Shown: positions 45,425-57,205, numbered from the stretch's first letter. The stretch is DNA of 64,000 bases from Kingdonia uniflora (GCA_014058105.1 JACGCM010001796.1:1612001-1676000), one strand, 5' to 3'. Notes: generated by a model from the sequence alone, not told the origin. A program made the numbers and translations.

Positions 45425-48400
45425 GGTATTTTGCAGAAAACACGATTTTTATATCCATTTGGTAAATAATCATGGTAGCAACAACCATAATACTATAATG
45501 GTTGTCACACGAGTAACTGGGGAATATGTGTCGAAGAAATCAATGTTTTCCTTTTGCACATATCCCTTTGCTATAAGTTTTGCCTTATATTTATCTATAG
45601 TACCATTTGGTTTAAGTTTTCTCTTTAAGATCTATTTACACCCTATAGAACGACTACCATGAAGTAAGCTAACTAGTTCCCAAGTTTCATTTATGGTAAG
45701 AAAATCCATCATATCATCAATGGCTTCTTGCCATAAATCAGCGTCACTCGAGGTTAACACTTCTCTGATAATGTTAAGGTCGAATTCTAAGGTGTGTACA
45801 GCATAATCATTATCAAAATCTTTAGAAATCCTAAGGCGTTCACCTCTAGGAAGTTCTGGGTCTGTATCATGAGAATCAACAACTTCATGAACTTCTACTT
45901 GAGGTACATGAGGGGTCGATGGCGTGGATGGTCGAGAACCCCCACTGTTCCTCAGTAAGTAAGGAAACTTGTCCTCAAAGAAATCAACATCAAGTAATTC
46001 AATAATAACATTATTATTATTATATAAAAACATATAAGCCTTACTGCTAATAGCATAACTAATGAAAACACATTCTAAGGCTCTACTAGCTAGTTTTATT
46101 CGTTTAGGATCAGGTTTACAAATATAGACTAAACAACCCCAAACTTTAAAATAGCTAACATTAGGTTTATTTTTCTCCAAATTTCATAAGGTGACAAATC
46201 AGATGTGATGTGAGGAATACGGTTTAAAACATGGCAGACAAATAATAATGCTTCACCCCATAAAGATTTAGGTGATCCAGAACTAGGTAATATAACAACT
46301 ATCAGTTCAGTAAAAGTTCTATTTTTAAGTTCAACTTTACGGTTAGATTTTTGAGAATAAGGGGTAGTAGTTTCATGTATAATCCCCAATGATTCATACA
46401 AGTTTTGAAATTCATGTGAATCATACTATGTGCCTCTATCACTACGAAACCTTTTAATATTTCTATCAAACTGATTTTTAACCTTTGTTATATATGTCCT
46501 AAACATATCTATTGCTTCAATTTTGTGACGCATTAAGTAAACATGAGTGTAGTTGGAGTGATCATCTGTAAAAGTTATGAAATACTTTTTACCATTTCGA
46601 GTCAACGTGCTGTCCATTTCATAAATGTCAAAGTGGACTAAATCCAAAAGTTATGTTTCCATAGCAATACTTTTATGCAAGGTTTTAGTTTTTTTAGCTT
46701 GACTACAGGATTGACACTTTTCAAAATCATTCTGATCAACTATAGGAATCATACCAAGTTTACTCATATTGTGTACTAACTTCTTATTAATATGACATAA
46801 TCTAGAGTGCCAAATATTAAATGAAGACAGTAAATAAGCAGAATTAAATTGATTTATTTTAAGACTAAGTTTGAACATTCCATTACAAGCAAAGCCCTTT
46901 CTCACACATATTCCCCCCGTAGTTATAATGTACAGATCTGAGCCAATGGTCTGCTGAAATTCTGCTTTGTTGAGAAGAAAACCAGAAACACGATTCTTCC
47001 TCATTTCAGGAGTGTGCATCACATCCTTCCGAGTCACTGTCCTTCCAGAGGTAAATACCAGTTCAACAACTCTAGTGTCTAACACTTTGGTGCAATGGGA
47101 ATCCTTAAGTAACACCTTCTAATCTTCAGCCTCCTTGTAGGTCTTGAACCAATTGCGTTCATAGCAAACATGCCTAGAAGCACCTGAGTCAGCTTACCAC
47201 CCGTCGATTCCACCGACCATATTGATCTCCGTGATCATAGCCACTAAGGGCTCTTCGGTAATGTTAGCCTGAGTAACAGGTCTGCGATTCTGGTAGTTCC
47301 TAGATATGTGTCCAGGCTTCTTACAAGCGAAGCACACAATAGGAGTTGTTCTATTGTATGGTGGGGCTAGTTGGTTCGTTCCCTTATTTGGATTCTAGTG
47401 TTCACCATTATGACGGTTATTCCAATTACCACCATTCTTAGCCTTCATGGTTTTTTCTTAGGTTTTAGATGGACCTTCCCTTTGGACTGAACCAAAATGA
47501 CCTCCTCTTTCAGGTCTTGTTTTTTGGATTCTTCTTCAACCTTAAGCCGAGTTATCAAGTTTTCCATGGTAAGTTTTTTAAACTTGTGTAGCAGGATATT
47601 CTTATAGTCTTTCCAATTCGGCAGTAATTTGTCAATCATCACGACAACCTAAAATTGCTCATCAAGAGACATCCCTTCAGACACAATCTCATGCGCAATT
47701 CATTGCAACTCATGTGATTGAGTAATTACTGACTTATCGTCGTTCATGGTGAACTTCAGATATCGGCTTACGGCAAACTCCTTAGCGCCAACCTCTTTCG
47801 TATCATATTTTTTCTGTAACGCCTCCCAAACAGTTTTTACAGTGTCAGATTGCAGATATTAATTATACAAATCATCTGCTAAATCGTTCAGGATTAAATT
47901 ACGGCATTTGAAATCAGCCTCAGTCCGGTCTGATACTGATTCTAAAATCTTATCAGTTTCTATTACAATAATATCATGATCTTTTACAAGGTTGGGGATA
48001 GAAGGTTTAGTAGGGCAGTCTTGTTCGAGAACATAAGCAACTTCTTTGAGGGTTAAATAAAAGAAAATCTTGCTCTTCCGGCGTTTGAAATTGAGACCAT
48101 CAAACTTTGCAGGTTTGTTGGAATCAAATTTCAGAACGTCAGAAGAAATGGCCATAATGACAGGTTAATAATTATTCCTTATAAAATTGGAAAATTAAAA
48201 TGACGAACCTATAATATAACTTCCGGAAGTAAGTGATATAAGAGAGAGATACTGCGGCTGGAACTGGAAAGTAGAACAACAGTAGAAATTTGGAAGTAAC
48301 AACACAGATGAACGAGCTTGAGGCGTGGGTCACATTCTCTTTAAGGAATAATTCGACCTACCCCGAGTACTGGTAGCGAACTGTTGAATCTCCTCCAAGA

Positions 48401-48743
48401 TTCAATGAGCAACCGAGTATATATGAGTTCATACCGGAGGAACAACGCACTGAACTTGCAGATTATCGAAACCGAGAGACTTTCCTCCAAAAAGAATAGG
48501 GAGACCCTAGCCCAAAGGGCCACCAAAATAAAAAAAGCCAATTGCTCAAACTCAAACCGGCCCGAGAAAGGTCCAAGTGTGTCTAGGGTATAAAAGCCCC
48601 CTCACACACACATATACACTCTCTCTTAGTCATATATTACAACCATATCATGTGAGCAATATCTCATATTTTTAGTTCCACTATAGTTTACAAACAATGT
48701 GGGATTAAGACTCAAGGCAAAACTTAAGTTCTTTCTCTCAACA
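45425..48743 (-). mobile_element. Truncated Ty1/copia retrotransposon (5' LTR, gag, protease, integrase, RT start)
   Basis: Minus-strand order: LTR starting TGTTGAGAGAAAG at 48743 and extending to roughly 48200; gag from 48155 (SNKPAKFDGLNF); zinc knuckle near 47310 reading CFACKKPGHISRNY, with Tyr in place of the final Cys; protease motif ADSGASRHVC near 47190; GAG-pre-integrase NIWHSRLCHIN; integrase with FRSDRGT and VELKNRT; and RT from about 45640 (CKWILKRKLKPNGTIDKYKA, DTYSPVTRVTT, YQMDIK). It stops near 45425 without the RT active site, RNase H or 3' LTR. Stops lie in protease and integrase regions. No primer-binding site was clear. Confidence 0.9.
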
Positions 48744-48872
48744 TACTAAAAGACATAGAGTTTTTATAAAGAGGTTTTTAAAGAAACAATAGCCAAATAG
48801 GTCAAGGGTTCAAACCCAACCCAAGTAAATGTTTTATTTGAAATACATTTTATTGTTTTTATAAAAACCAAC

Positions 48873-49380
48873 ATCACCATATGCACCATTTTCTTAAAAC
48901 GAGCAGTTGATATCGGTCTGTGCCTCGCGGATATCGGAGACATGATGACCAGAGAGTTTTGCGGTACTGAACAAGGCCCGAGCGTTCTCGAGACCCTTCG
49001 TGCCAAAGCTCAAGCTATTATGATCTCGAACAATACCATCGAGCATCAACCAAGTGAGATAATAACGAAGAAGACATCATCGAGAACATGTTCCAGTTCG
49101 ACGTCGAGACTGAAGAGAGTCGACCCAAAGCAGACATACTCGATCTCCCTAGACTCCTGCAAAGCAGTTCTGACTTAAGTAGGCCTCCAAAGATACCTAC
49201 TAAACTTTCGGCTTCATGATCAACGACCAGAGTCTAAAACAACGACAAAGAATGTGAAAAGCTTAATGAAGAGTATGAGCTTCTCAACGACGAACCACAA
49301 TAGTAACGAAAAAGGTGGGATATCGTTCTAAGAGAATGAACGAAGGGGACTGGGAATTGTTCTAGGATTGCTTTGAAAAC
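48873..49380 (+). pseudogene. PI4KG1: Broken duplicate of the PI4K gamma 3' half
   Basis: About 90 percent identical to 3977-4564 of the intact gene, starting at ACCATATGCACCATTTTCTT and running through MTREFCGTEQGPSVLETL to the ELF-LDCFE region. It carries frameshifts (near 49050), stops and an ~80-bp deletion of the Asn/Asp-rich stretch. It lacks the kinase core. It lies 130 bp from the copia LTR end. Same strand as the intact gene, 44.9 kb away. Confidence 0.95.
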
Positions 49381-49789
49381 CACAATAGACTATACATAGT
49401 TGCTGCTTGTTGCTTGCTACGTGCTACTAACGAAACGAGAGGGTGAAACTCCCTTGGCTAAGGAGATGGGCTAAGTGGAGATATGATAAAGAAGTGTGAC
49501 GTTTTTATTTTTTTGCGTTATTTGATTTTAATTGTGTTTAACTTAAAAAAACTTACTGAGATTATTTCAACCATGGCTTCTCTTTCTCACTCTAATGCGT
49601 TCCATCGATGCTGAGAGATAAAGAGAGATAGTAAGCAGAGAATGAAGAGATCGAGGTTAGATTCGAGAAGTTCTTATAATCTCAATCGTTGGTGACAAGC
49701 AGTATTCACTCTATCACTACAAGCAGGGTTGGTACTAGCATTTTGATGGCCCTCGAGCGAACTTCAAAATTGGGCCTTATGTTAAACTT
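49381..49789. other. No recognised feature
   Basis: Past the end of the PI4K homology the sequence is unrelated to the region after the intact gene. A short poly(T) stretch occurs near 49506; nothing else is supported. Confidence 0.4.
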
Positions 49790-49893
49790 AGGTGGTGTTT
49801 GTTTTGCTTCATTTAAGTGCTGAAAAAAATTTATCAGTTGAAACAAGCTAAAAAAAAATTCAGCAGTTGAGAACTTAAAAACAAACACCACCT
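49790..49893. mobile_element. 104-bp MITE with terminal inverted repeats
   Basis: The ends AGGTGGTGTTTGTTTT and AAAACAAACACCACCT are perfect inverted repeats of 16 bp, and the interior pairs further (CAGTTGA and CTTAAAAA parts), so it folds nearly end to end. No exact target duplication flanks it, so the superfamily is unsure (hAT-like by the ends). Confidence 0.85.
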
Positions 49894-50732
49894 GGTGAAC
49901 TTAGCCCGCAGCCCCGCCAATGAAATGTACAGGCTATATTGCGGGTTGGGTTTGGACCAGGTTATATGAGTCGAGTTTGGGCCAGGTTTATTTGTGTCGA
50001 GTTTGGGTAGAGTTCGGGCCGTATGAACAAAATCACAAATATTGACCATGTAAACAACCACGAAACCATGAAAATAATAGAAAGGAGTGAGGCAAAAACA
50101 TTCTTCCACTCAAACGTAAATGCGCGAGTATTGACCAAAGCAGAGATATATTAGCTTTCTCACGATAGGGGGACCGGTAACTACTGAAAATGCAGCTATG
50201 AGCACTGGAGCAGTACTATTTTGTGGTTGAGATAAATACAAGACACAAGTTTGTTAAAAATTCTACAAGTAAAGGATGTTTTCATTGTGACTAATTTTGC
50301 ATATTCAAGATCTGTTTTAGTTAGGCATGCAGATCATCTCAAAAGAAACATCACTATGACACTGGACATAGTATCATCATCACAGTCATAAATGTTACAA
50401 GCTCTAAAAAAGAATATAAACAAAAATGAAGTCATCACAGTCAATTGAGATAACTTCTTACTGTATTTGAAAGTTTACAAGCTAAGTTGTTAGGGAATTG
50501 GTTTCATGTAGGGAAATAACACACAAAAATCAGAAACCACATTCTAAGGGTTTACTGGAAATCTACGAGAGAGAAAAATACGAGTAAAGAAAAATGCATA
50601 ATGATTTGAGCCATAGCTTTACCTTGGTACTTTTTTTTTTTTTTTTTCAAAAATGAAGTAACAATAATCAGCATACCACAAATGAATTATTCTCAAGAAG
50701 CTTTGAGTAGCCAACCATCAAGGGAATGTAAA
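49894..50732. other. Intergenic, no feature recognised
   Basis: Contains a diverged repetition of GTCGAGTTTGGGYCAGGTT-type phrases near 49940-50010 and a poly(T) run at about 50630-50648. No coding frame. Confidence 0.4.
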
Positions 50733-51117
50733 TTAGAGCTTGCTGCTGTTCTTTTTAGTAAGGTTATCCATGGCTTTTGCCTTCTCTCTGAGCACAAACT
50801 TTTGGGTCTTTCTAGTCGAAGTCTTTGGTAAGTCCCCAAAAACTATAGTTCGGGGAGCCATATAATGCGGCAAGCAATCCCGACAGAATTTAATTATCTC
50901 TTTGATATTACCATTATAGCCATCTTTCAACTTTACAAATGCACAAGGTGTCTCCCCCCAATGACCATCTGGCCGCGCAACAACAGCAGCTTCAAGCACT
51001 GCTGGATGACTAAATAAAACAGATTCCACCTCAATTGTGCTTATATTCTCACCCCCGGAGATAATAATGTCTTTAGAGCGGTCGTTAAGCTCTATATAGC
51101 CGTCAGAATGCTTCACA
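50733..51117 (-). pseudogene. Peroxisomal acyl-activating enzyme (cinnamate/benzoate-CoA ligase-like), last exon
   Basis: The exon encodes the C-terminal lid domain of an AMP-forming acyl-CoA ligase: [49 protein letters not shown] and [19 protein letters not shown]. In the last motif the usual Gly before the catalytic Lys is Arg. The protein ends SKL, a textbook peroxisomal targeting signal, as in the petunia CNL/Arabidopsis BZO1 type. A possible acceptor (GATCCCAG) precedes the exon at 51117. The only other part of such a gene in the window is an N-terminal piece at 52755-53028; the middle, including the AMP-binding core, is absent, so I call it a gene remnant. Confidence 0.85.
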
Positions 51118-51311
51118 CTGGGATCCCCACTTCAAGAAGCAGTGTTAAGTTATAGTCCAGATCTGAACACAGCTAGGATTGTACAGACAGAGGAATCAAA
51201 GATTGTGAACTACCATATTAGTATCAAATGTTGCATGACACCGCTAACAATGCTTTGCCGACACTACCAATATATTAAAAAGAGTATTACTCAGGGGAGT
51301 TTGGAACAAAC

Positions 51312-51419
51312 CTGAGTGGCATTTGCTGTGGCAATGTTTACTGATGATCCTGCTAAAGAGTGCCATTGTACCACCTCTTTAGCACTTAACCTGACAAGTC
51401 GTACAGAATTTGCAGTAAC
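51312..51419 (-). pseudogene. Isolated DDB1 exon
   Basis: The 108-bp minus-strand segment reads VTANSVRLVRLSAKEVVQWH and then SLAGSSVNIATANATQ, matching the plant DDB1 beta-propeller segment VT-xSVRLV...EW--P-G-SVNVATANASQ. It has an exact acceptor (CTATCTTAG) and donor (GTTTGT) and is phase 0 at both ends. No other DDB1 exon is visible on either side, so it is a lone captured exon, in the same orientation as the acyl-activating enzyme pieces. Confidence 0.8.
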
Positions 51420-52245
51420 CTAAGATAGAAATGTATTAGTTTGCATGTAGAATCAATTTTCATTTTTTTAAAGATGGTTATTTTCATATTACAGTCCTAA
51501 AGTAGAAGTCAGTAATAAAATAGAAGTCCCATAACAGAACAAAAGAACTTGAAAACAGCTGTAAGTATTCAGGAGATGAAATTAAAAAGTGCTCTAAGCA
51601 TTTACTGGCTGCACACTAGACATACGGAATCGCTTAAATCTGGAAGAAAATTTGAAAAAACATAAAGAATATCACACTTGTTCAAGCGGTTGAAGATACC
51701 ACTGGATCAGATTTTTACTACAGCGGTGCACCTTGGTTTAAAGTTAACAAGCGTCAAGGATCTTGTTGAATTGGAACTTGAGTAACCATTTCTGCGTGCC
51801 GCTGGAACTGTATATGGCGGATTACAGTGCTTTAGGCGGTATGGTTTGTAAGAAATGCAAGAAGATGGAGCAAAAGAATAAGTCATGTGTACAAAGAATA
51901 GCTCCAACCATTGGTGTTGTTAGTCTGTGTTCAAAAATTGGCATAATCAAAAACAAGTTAAGGAGATTAGAAGGAGATCAAAACACTTATCGGGATATGA
52001 TCGAGTCTAGTGCATGCACACTATCTCCTTAAGACAGATTCGCCCCTGCCACAGTGCTTTGCAAGATATAATCGGCCCCTTTCTCCCAGGATACAACGAT
52101 CAGTCGCAGAAAGAAGAAAGCATTTCTATCTCTCTGCCAAACGAACCTTGATTGAGTCTATTTTATCTCTCGAAAATGACTCAAGAAACTCTGAAAAACT
52201 GATTATTAAAAAATGAAAACGAAGTTGGGTTATATAGAGTATAGG
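51420..52245. other. No recognised gene
   Basis: Short frames only. The middle exons expected of an acyl-activating enzyme were looked for here and not seen. Confidence 0.4.
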
Positions 52246-52578
52246 TGACTCTTCACCAAGGGTCACACCTCAAGTTAGTGCCTCTTCACCAAAAGGTTAC
52301 ACCTCAAGTTAGTGCTTCTTCACCAAGGGTCACACCTCAAGTTAATGCTTCTTCACTAAAGGTCACACCTCAAGTTACGACTCTTCACCAAGGGTCACAC
52401 CTTAAGGCACGACTCTTCACCAAAGGTCACACCTCAAGTTAGTGTTTTTTTACCAAGGGTCACACCTCAAGTTAATGCCTCTTCACCAAAGGTCACACCT
52501 CAAGTTACGACTCTTCACCAAGGGTCACACCTTAAGGCACGACTCTTCACCAAGGGTCACACCTTAAGGCACACCTCA
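52246..52578. repeat. Minisatellite, about 32 bp x 10
   Basis: The unit is CTCTTCACCAAGGGTCACAC followed by CTCAAGTTAGTGC, with end variants AATGC, TACGA and AAGGCACGA. The variants recur in the same order in units 3-5 and 7-9, so a four-unit block was itself duplicated. Confidence 0.95.
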
Positions 52579-52754
52579 TGATGTGTCTGTTGGAGACAAC
52601 TCAAATCACGCACATTACAACTCATAAGTAAACTCTTACTTATAATTTAGAGTTGTGTAACCTACATACCTAATGTGGTACAAAATAAACCACTAAGATA
52701 TAAACCATTCAAGCTAAGGATAAAACCACAAGGTTTTTTTTTTTTTTTTTTTTC

Positions 52755-53028
52755 CAACAATTGGAACAACAAAATGTAGCTCGTACATTGTTGGTATATT
52801 TGGGGCTAGTGTAGCAACAACATCCCCACGTGAAATACCCAACTGGGTAATCGCAAAAGCGAGTTTTTGACATCGTTGAAGACTTTGATTCCAAGTGTAC
52901 TTGACATCACCATAGATGACAGAGTATCTATCTCTGTAAATAGTTACAGATCTCTCTAAGAAGCTTATGGGTGATTACTTTGGTACTCGAGATACATGAC
53001 CATAGATATTCCTAAGCCACACTACCAT
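52755..53028 (-). pseudogene. N-terminal fragment of the acyl-activating enzyme, broken
   Basis: The minus strand encodes [36 protein letters not shown] and [20 protein letters not shown], the start of the AMP-binding enzyme family closest to the peroxisomal CNL/BZO1 group. An in-frame TAA (52975-52977) separates it from the upstream ATG at 53028. It ends at VPIVG, where the minus strand runs directly into about 20 A, then unrelated DNA. Together with 50733-51117 it marks a gene that lost its centre. Confidence 0.85.
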
Positions 53029-53700
53029 TTGAAGTAAATGAAATTTCAGATCTGAAGCAGTATAATGACTTGTGATAATTTTGGGGGTCCCTCCAATTTA
53101 AATTATAAACGAATCTAAAAGCTCTTGATTTGCCAACATCTAGTAGAAAGAGCAGTCGGGAGATTAAGCCTTAAGAAAGACAGAACATATTCTTTATAGC
53201 AATATTATTACAAATTGGACTAGCGCATTTCATCTTCCCTTCAAAATCTCATGCAATAAGTTTGTTGCATGTAAATTAGGCCATGAGATAATCCATCAAG
53301 CATAAGATATATAATAACATCAAGCAATATCTATGCTTTCAACGAATCAGTATATATTAGCTCATATCCACTTGGAGATACGATAGTTAAGAAAACATGC
53401 CTTTTGATTATTCAACTTGAATAGAAAATATAGCTTTAATTTGCTCCTGGCATGTCTTCGAAATGCTTCATTCTAAGATTTTCAGATTGTGCACCTATAA
53501 CATATAGAAAAGTTATAAGCTAGATATCAGCTAGGAAGGAAACACGCTTTTTGCTTCTTCCCCCTTGGTTAGAAAGCGTGTCTTTTGTTCTTGGCCTATC
53601 TTCGGTGTACTTGATTGTAAAAAATTCAGATTGTGCACCTATAACATGCACAAAAAATACATTAAGAGCCAAAAATGTGTAAATCGCAAAATAGTATCAC

Positions 53701-53920
53701 TTGATTATGTGTGTCCACAATGATTTTGAACATATGGTAGATTACATTAAGAATGGCAAGCAACTTCCTTGGAACTGCTATCTTCCCTTGCTCTCTCTAT
53801 CTGGTAGCTTAAGAAGCTTTACAAATTTTAAAACATTACATGTACTTAGAGAAATAAACCAATGTGTTGATTATTGTACTTCATTGTCTAGCATAGTTAA
53901 GGAAAGGACAACTCTTAGCT
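53701..53920 (+). pseudogene. LINE RNase H C-terminal remnant
   Basis: The frame ends with LHVLREINQCVDYCTSL, which resembles the HVxREaNxxAD end of LINE RNase H. No other LINE part is next to it. Just upstream the phrase TTCAGATTGTGCACCTATAA occurs twice 146 bp apart (about 53480 and 53626). Confidence 0.5.
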
Positions 53921-55439
53921 CCATCCCTCAAAACCTTGTGTCAAAGTGGAGGAGGATGGTTTGGGAAAGATGTAGACTAGGTTGTAATTTTGTTTTCTTG
54001 AGTATAGAAATATTATTCGGTTGGGGTCTTCCTTAACCACAACTTGCCTAACATGTCTCTAACCACGATTGACCCAAAGGCAATAATTTAAAAACTCTAA
54101 ATTTTGAAACTCTTCTCCCATCTTTGTCTGAGAGGTTATTGGTGGCCTTAAATTTATATGATGTTTATTTTATATGTTACCATTTTCTTCAGTTACAGTT
54201 TTATATTATCAAGGTTAATCTTGCTAGAAAAATTATGCTTAAAAAGGGTAGTTTTAGAAGCATCAATGATAAAGAACAAGTGGTGCATTGCTGATTTTTA
54301 AAGAAGAGGTCTAAAGCCATTGTTGCTTAATATTTCCAGGGCTTTTACTTGTTATGCTAGAGTTTTAGATCTTACAATAACAAATTACTATTTTCTCATA
54401 CTATGCAAATTCAAATTAACAAACCATAATAAAAGGAACTTAATAAATGAAACAAGCGGTATGATTCAGAAAGAGCATCTCTAACCCCTAATTTCATATT
54501 TATAAAAGAAATTGATACATCAGATTTCAATAAGAGATAACAAATTGTACATGAGAGAGAGATAAAGAAAGTACCCAATTTAGCTTTAGAAATCCTCAAT
54601 CAGAGATTACAATGAGATTCCCATTAGTTTTCTTTGCTTGATTTAGATTATAATCTTGCAGGCAGTAGAAGAGGGAATTGATGGATCTCATATGAAACTC
54701 AAAGTTATAAGCGGGAGTGTTTGATTTATCTCACAATTTTGGTTTTCTATGGCCACGACATGCAGACTATTTACCTACGAATTTGTGATTTAAGTACGAG
54801 GGGTGTGTGCTTGTATAAGTTGTGCCATTTTAGAGCCACAATAGTTTTGTGCCTAAAAAAATATAGGCCGTGGCCTTTGCTTCATTTTCTAGTAGTGTCT
54901 TGTGATGTGCGATTTATATTATTTGTTAGATTAAAATAGTGATACATAGTATAATAGCCTAATTCTGGGATTCGGGCTTAGCCTTTACACCAGATATACT
55001 CAGAACGTTCAAGCACAATAGATAGCAAACAACAAGATGATTTAGCGTGGAAAACCTTTGAATAGGTTAAAAACCATAACCTTTCTTGAGGATTTTGAGA
55101 AAGTGATGGTGATCTTATTGAGATTGTTAATCTATTACAATGAGGATTCTGATAGTGTAAGATAATGGAGTAAAAACTTTTTTGTATCGAATGTTCTGCC
55201 CCTCATCTACAGTTCTCTTGGTCTCTTTATAGGTCCTTCAATGTGACCGTTTGATGACCATAAAGTCCCTTAATGATGGACGTTATAAAGTGTGTGTGAG
55301 ATATTCTTTGACCAGATTATGTAACGTTCCGATCTTTGTTGTTGTACAAATGCTCTATTGTTGACTGTACGCTTTGCACAGATCGAACTGTTGGTATAAA
55401 GGTCAAAAGTGATGTCTCGAACTGAGAAATTTGGTCATG
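53921..55439. other. Intergenic repeat-like DNA, no gene
   Basis: No coding signature on either strand. The segment at about 54960-55330 resembles a retroelement leader or LTR on general composition only. Confidence 0.4.
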
Positions 55440-55790
55440 TCTTTAGTAGTACTTCATGTATGCTAATGAGATCGAGGACAAAACTTGAGTCCGAGATACG
55501 AAATAAACTATTATAAGACGGCTCTCAACCAATAGCATGAGTGACGTCAGGGATGAGTGGTGTTGGTTGAGAAACTCATGTTGTATATATTTCCTGACAT
55601 TGCGATCTTATTTTTTATTGTGCCACTTGTTCTTATTGTTGAGGTCGAAAGTTCGTATGTAGTTCGAAGATGAGGCATGAGCTCGAGATGCAGAATAAGC
55701 CACTACAACCACCCCCTCTCAGCCAACAGTATGAGAAATATTGTAGGCGAGTGGCGTTGGTTGAGAAGTATCATTAAATGTTGTAGTTAA
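55440..55790. repeat. Two diverged copies of a ~190-bp block
   Basis: Both copies share GAGATCGAGGACAAA/TTGAGGTCGAAAGT starts, CCGAGATACGAAATAAACTA against TCGAGATGCAGAATAAGCCA, CTCWCAACCAAYAG-like text, and GAGTGGTGTTGGTTGAGAA near 55556 against GAGTGGCGTTGGTTGAGAA near 55749. A related phrase is found near 23855. They may be repeated enhancer units of an LTR. Confidence 0.65.
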
Positions 55791-56018
55791 TATATGAGAT
55801 TCATTTCCAATGTATTCTCATGAATTTTGTTTGTGTCCGTTGGGTTTCCTAGAGCCAATGATTATAGTCAAATGTTGTTGCATGGGGAATTTTTTTGACG
55901 TTGGAATTTGGAGAGTCTGCTTTGAATGCTGATCCAGGTATAAAAAAGTACTATGAGTTGAGTGGTAGGAGCAAACCTTTGACTCTGATCTCTACCTTCT
56001 TGGTTTATGGTGGTAAAA

Positions 56019-56337
56019 ATGGTGACGACTAGAACTCAGGCCCGAGAGTCTAGGATTCGGAGGACGATCGAGGAATTGTGTATCAGGTACTTCAGTTATT
56101 AACCATTGCATCTGCCTACTCCAATTCCTATTTCTCCCACTTTTCATTATGTCATATGAAGATGTGATGGAAGTAGGGGATGACCACTTCCAAATAGTAT
56201 GTTTCCATTACCTGTTGACATCTGAGGCGGAACGTCGTAACAGTCTTCAGCAGCTGGTAGAGGAAGCTGTTACAACTAAAGATGAAGCAACAAGCGTTCG
56301 GCCGAGGGAATCTCGTCGATACCCTCCTAATGAGTGA
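56019..56337 (+). pseudogene. Member 2 of the MV(R/T)T small-ORF family
   Basis: Starts MVTTRTQARESRIRRTIEEL and reaches IRYFSY before a stop; after a frame change it continues MSYEDVMEVGDDHFQIVCFH, YLLTSEAERRNSLQQLVEEA and VTTKDEATSVRPRESRRYPP, ending at 56337. Block order and spacing match the copy at 25033, especially the acidic stretch, the xxYExxC/FQIVCF box and the charged helix after it. I do not recognise it. One more element, a gag-like ORF, could be the source. Confidence 0.45.
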
Positions 56338-56409
56338 ATCTTGTTGAAGAAATGAGGCCTTTTGTCTGTCTCTAGCATACGAGGAGGTGAGGAGGATGCA
56401 GATGATCAT

Positions 56410-57205
56410 TATCTTCCATAGACCATAACTCTTTGGCCATGAAGAAGATCTTTCATCTGTGATTTCTAGTTTTAACTTCCCCGAGTCTTGCAGTATGAGA
56501 TCAAAGTTTGGAATCTGCCTCTTCTGTTGACTCTGCGTGCCAAGAAAAATATCAAGCTGATACTTGATGTAAATTGAAGTAATCTGTAAAATCTCTGTAC
56601 TCTTCTGTAAAGTATTTTGTAAGAGAAACTTTCAGACAGAATGAAATATTTGTGTTTTGTTATGATGATACTTTGTCTCGAGCTTGTTTGTTTCACTTTT
56701 TGTTTATAACATAGGCGTTGGTAACATAGATGTTTTGGTATCATAGGTATGAAGGAAAAATGGTAGTGAGCGTTGAGGTAAAATTTAGAGGAGGTCGAGA
56801 ATGTGATGAGAGGAACGTCTTGTTGAAATACTGTATAGAGGAAGTTGAGCTGTTTATGCGAACTGGATGCCAAATTTATGCGAACTGTGAGACAGGGTTG
56901 ATGTGTAGTTATGTGTGTAACTGCTGGATGGCCTATCGTCTTGTTTGTTGCCATTTTGATTTATGTTCGTATAAAATATGAGGGGATACTTATAATATGG
57001 AAACAAAGAGCTGTCATAATATTTCTATAATTAATGTTGATCTTCTGTCAATCCGCGAATATTGCTCGAATAATATACTCTTCTGATGAATCAGTGGGGT
57101 AATATCTTCACAAATATTTATGGTGGATATAAATTAGGAATCGCGACTGGTTTGAGTTGTATTGTCTGCAGGAATAATCATTCTCTGGAGGTAGTGTGAC
57201 TAACC
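56410..57205. other. No recognised gene
   Basis: Short frames on both strands without family motifs, in a block flanked by two members of the small-ORF family. Confidence 0.4.

Noticed and set aside
51763..52032. Frame with a CKKC motif, considered as a CRIPT-like zinc protein
   Set aside because: Only MVCxKC agrees; the following residues do not match CRIPT.
52246..52578. CRISPR-like regular repeats
   Set aside because: Units are head-to-tail without unique spacers and the genome is a plant's; it is a minisatellite.
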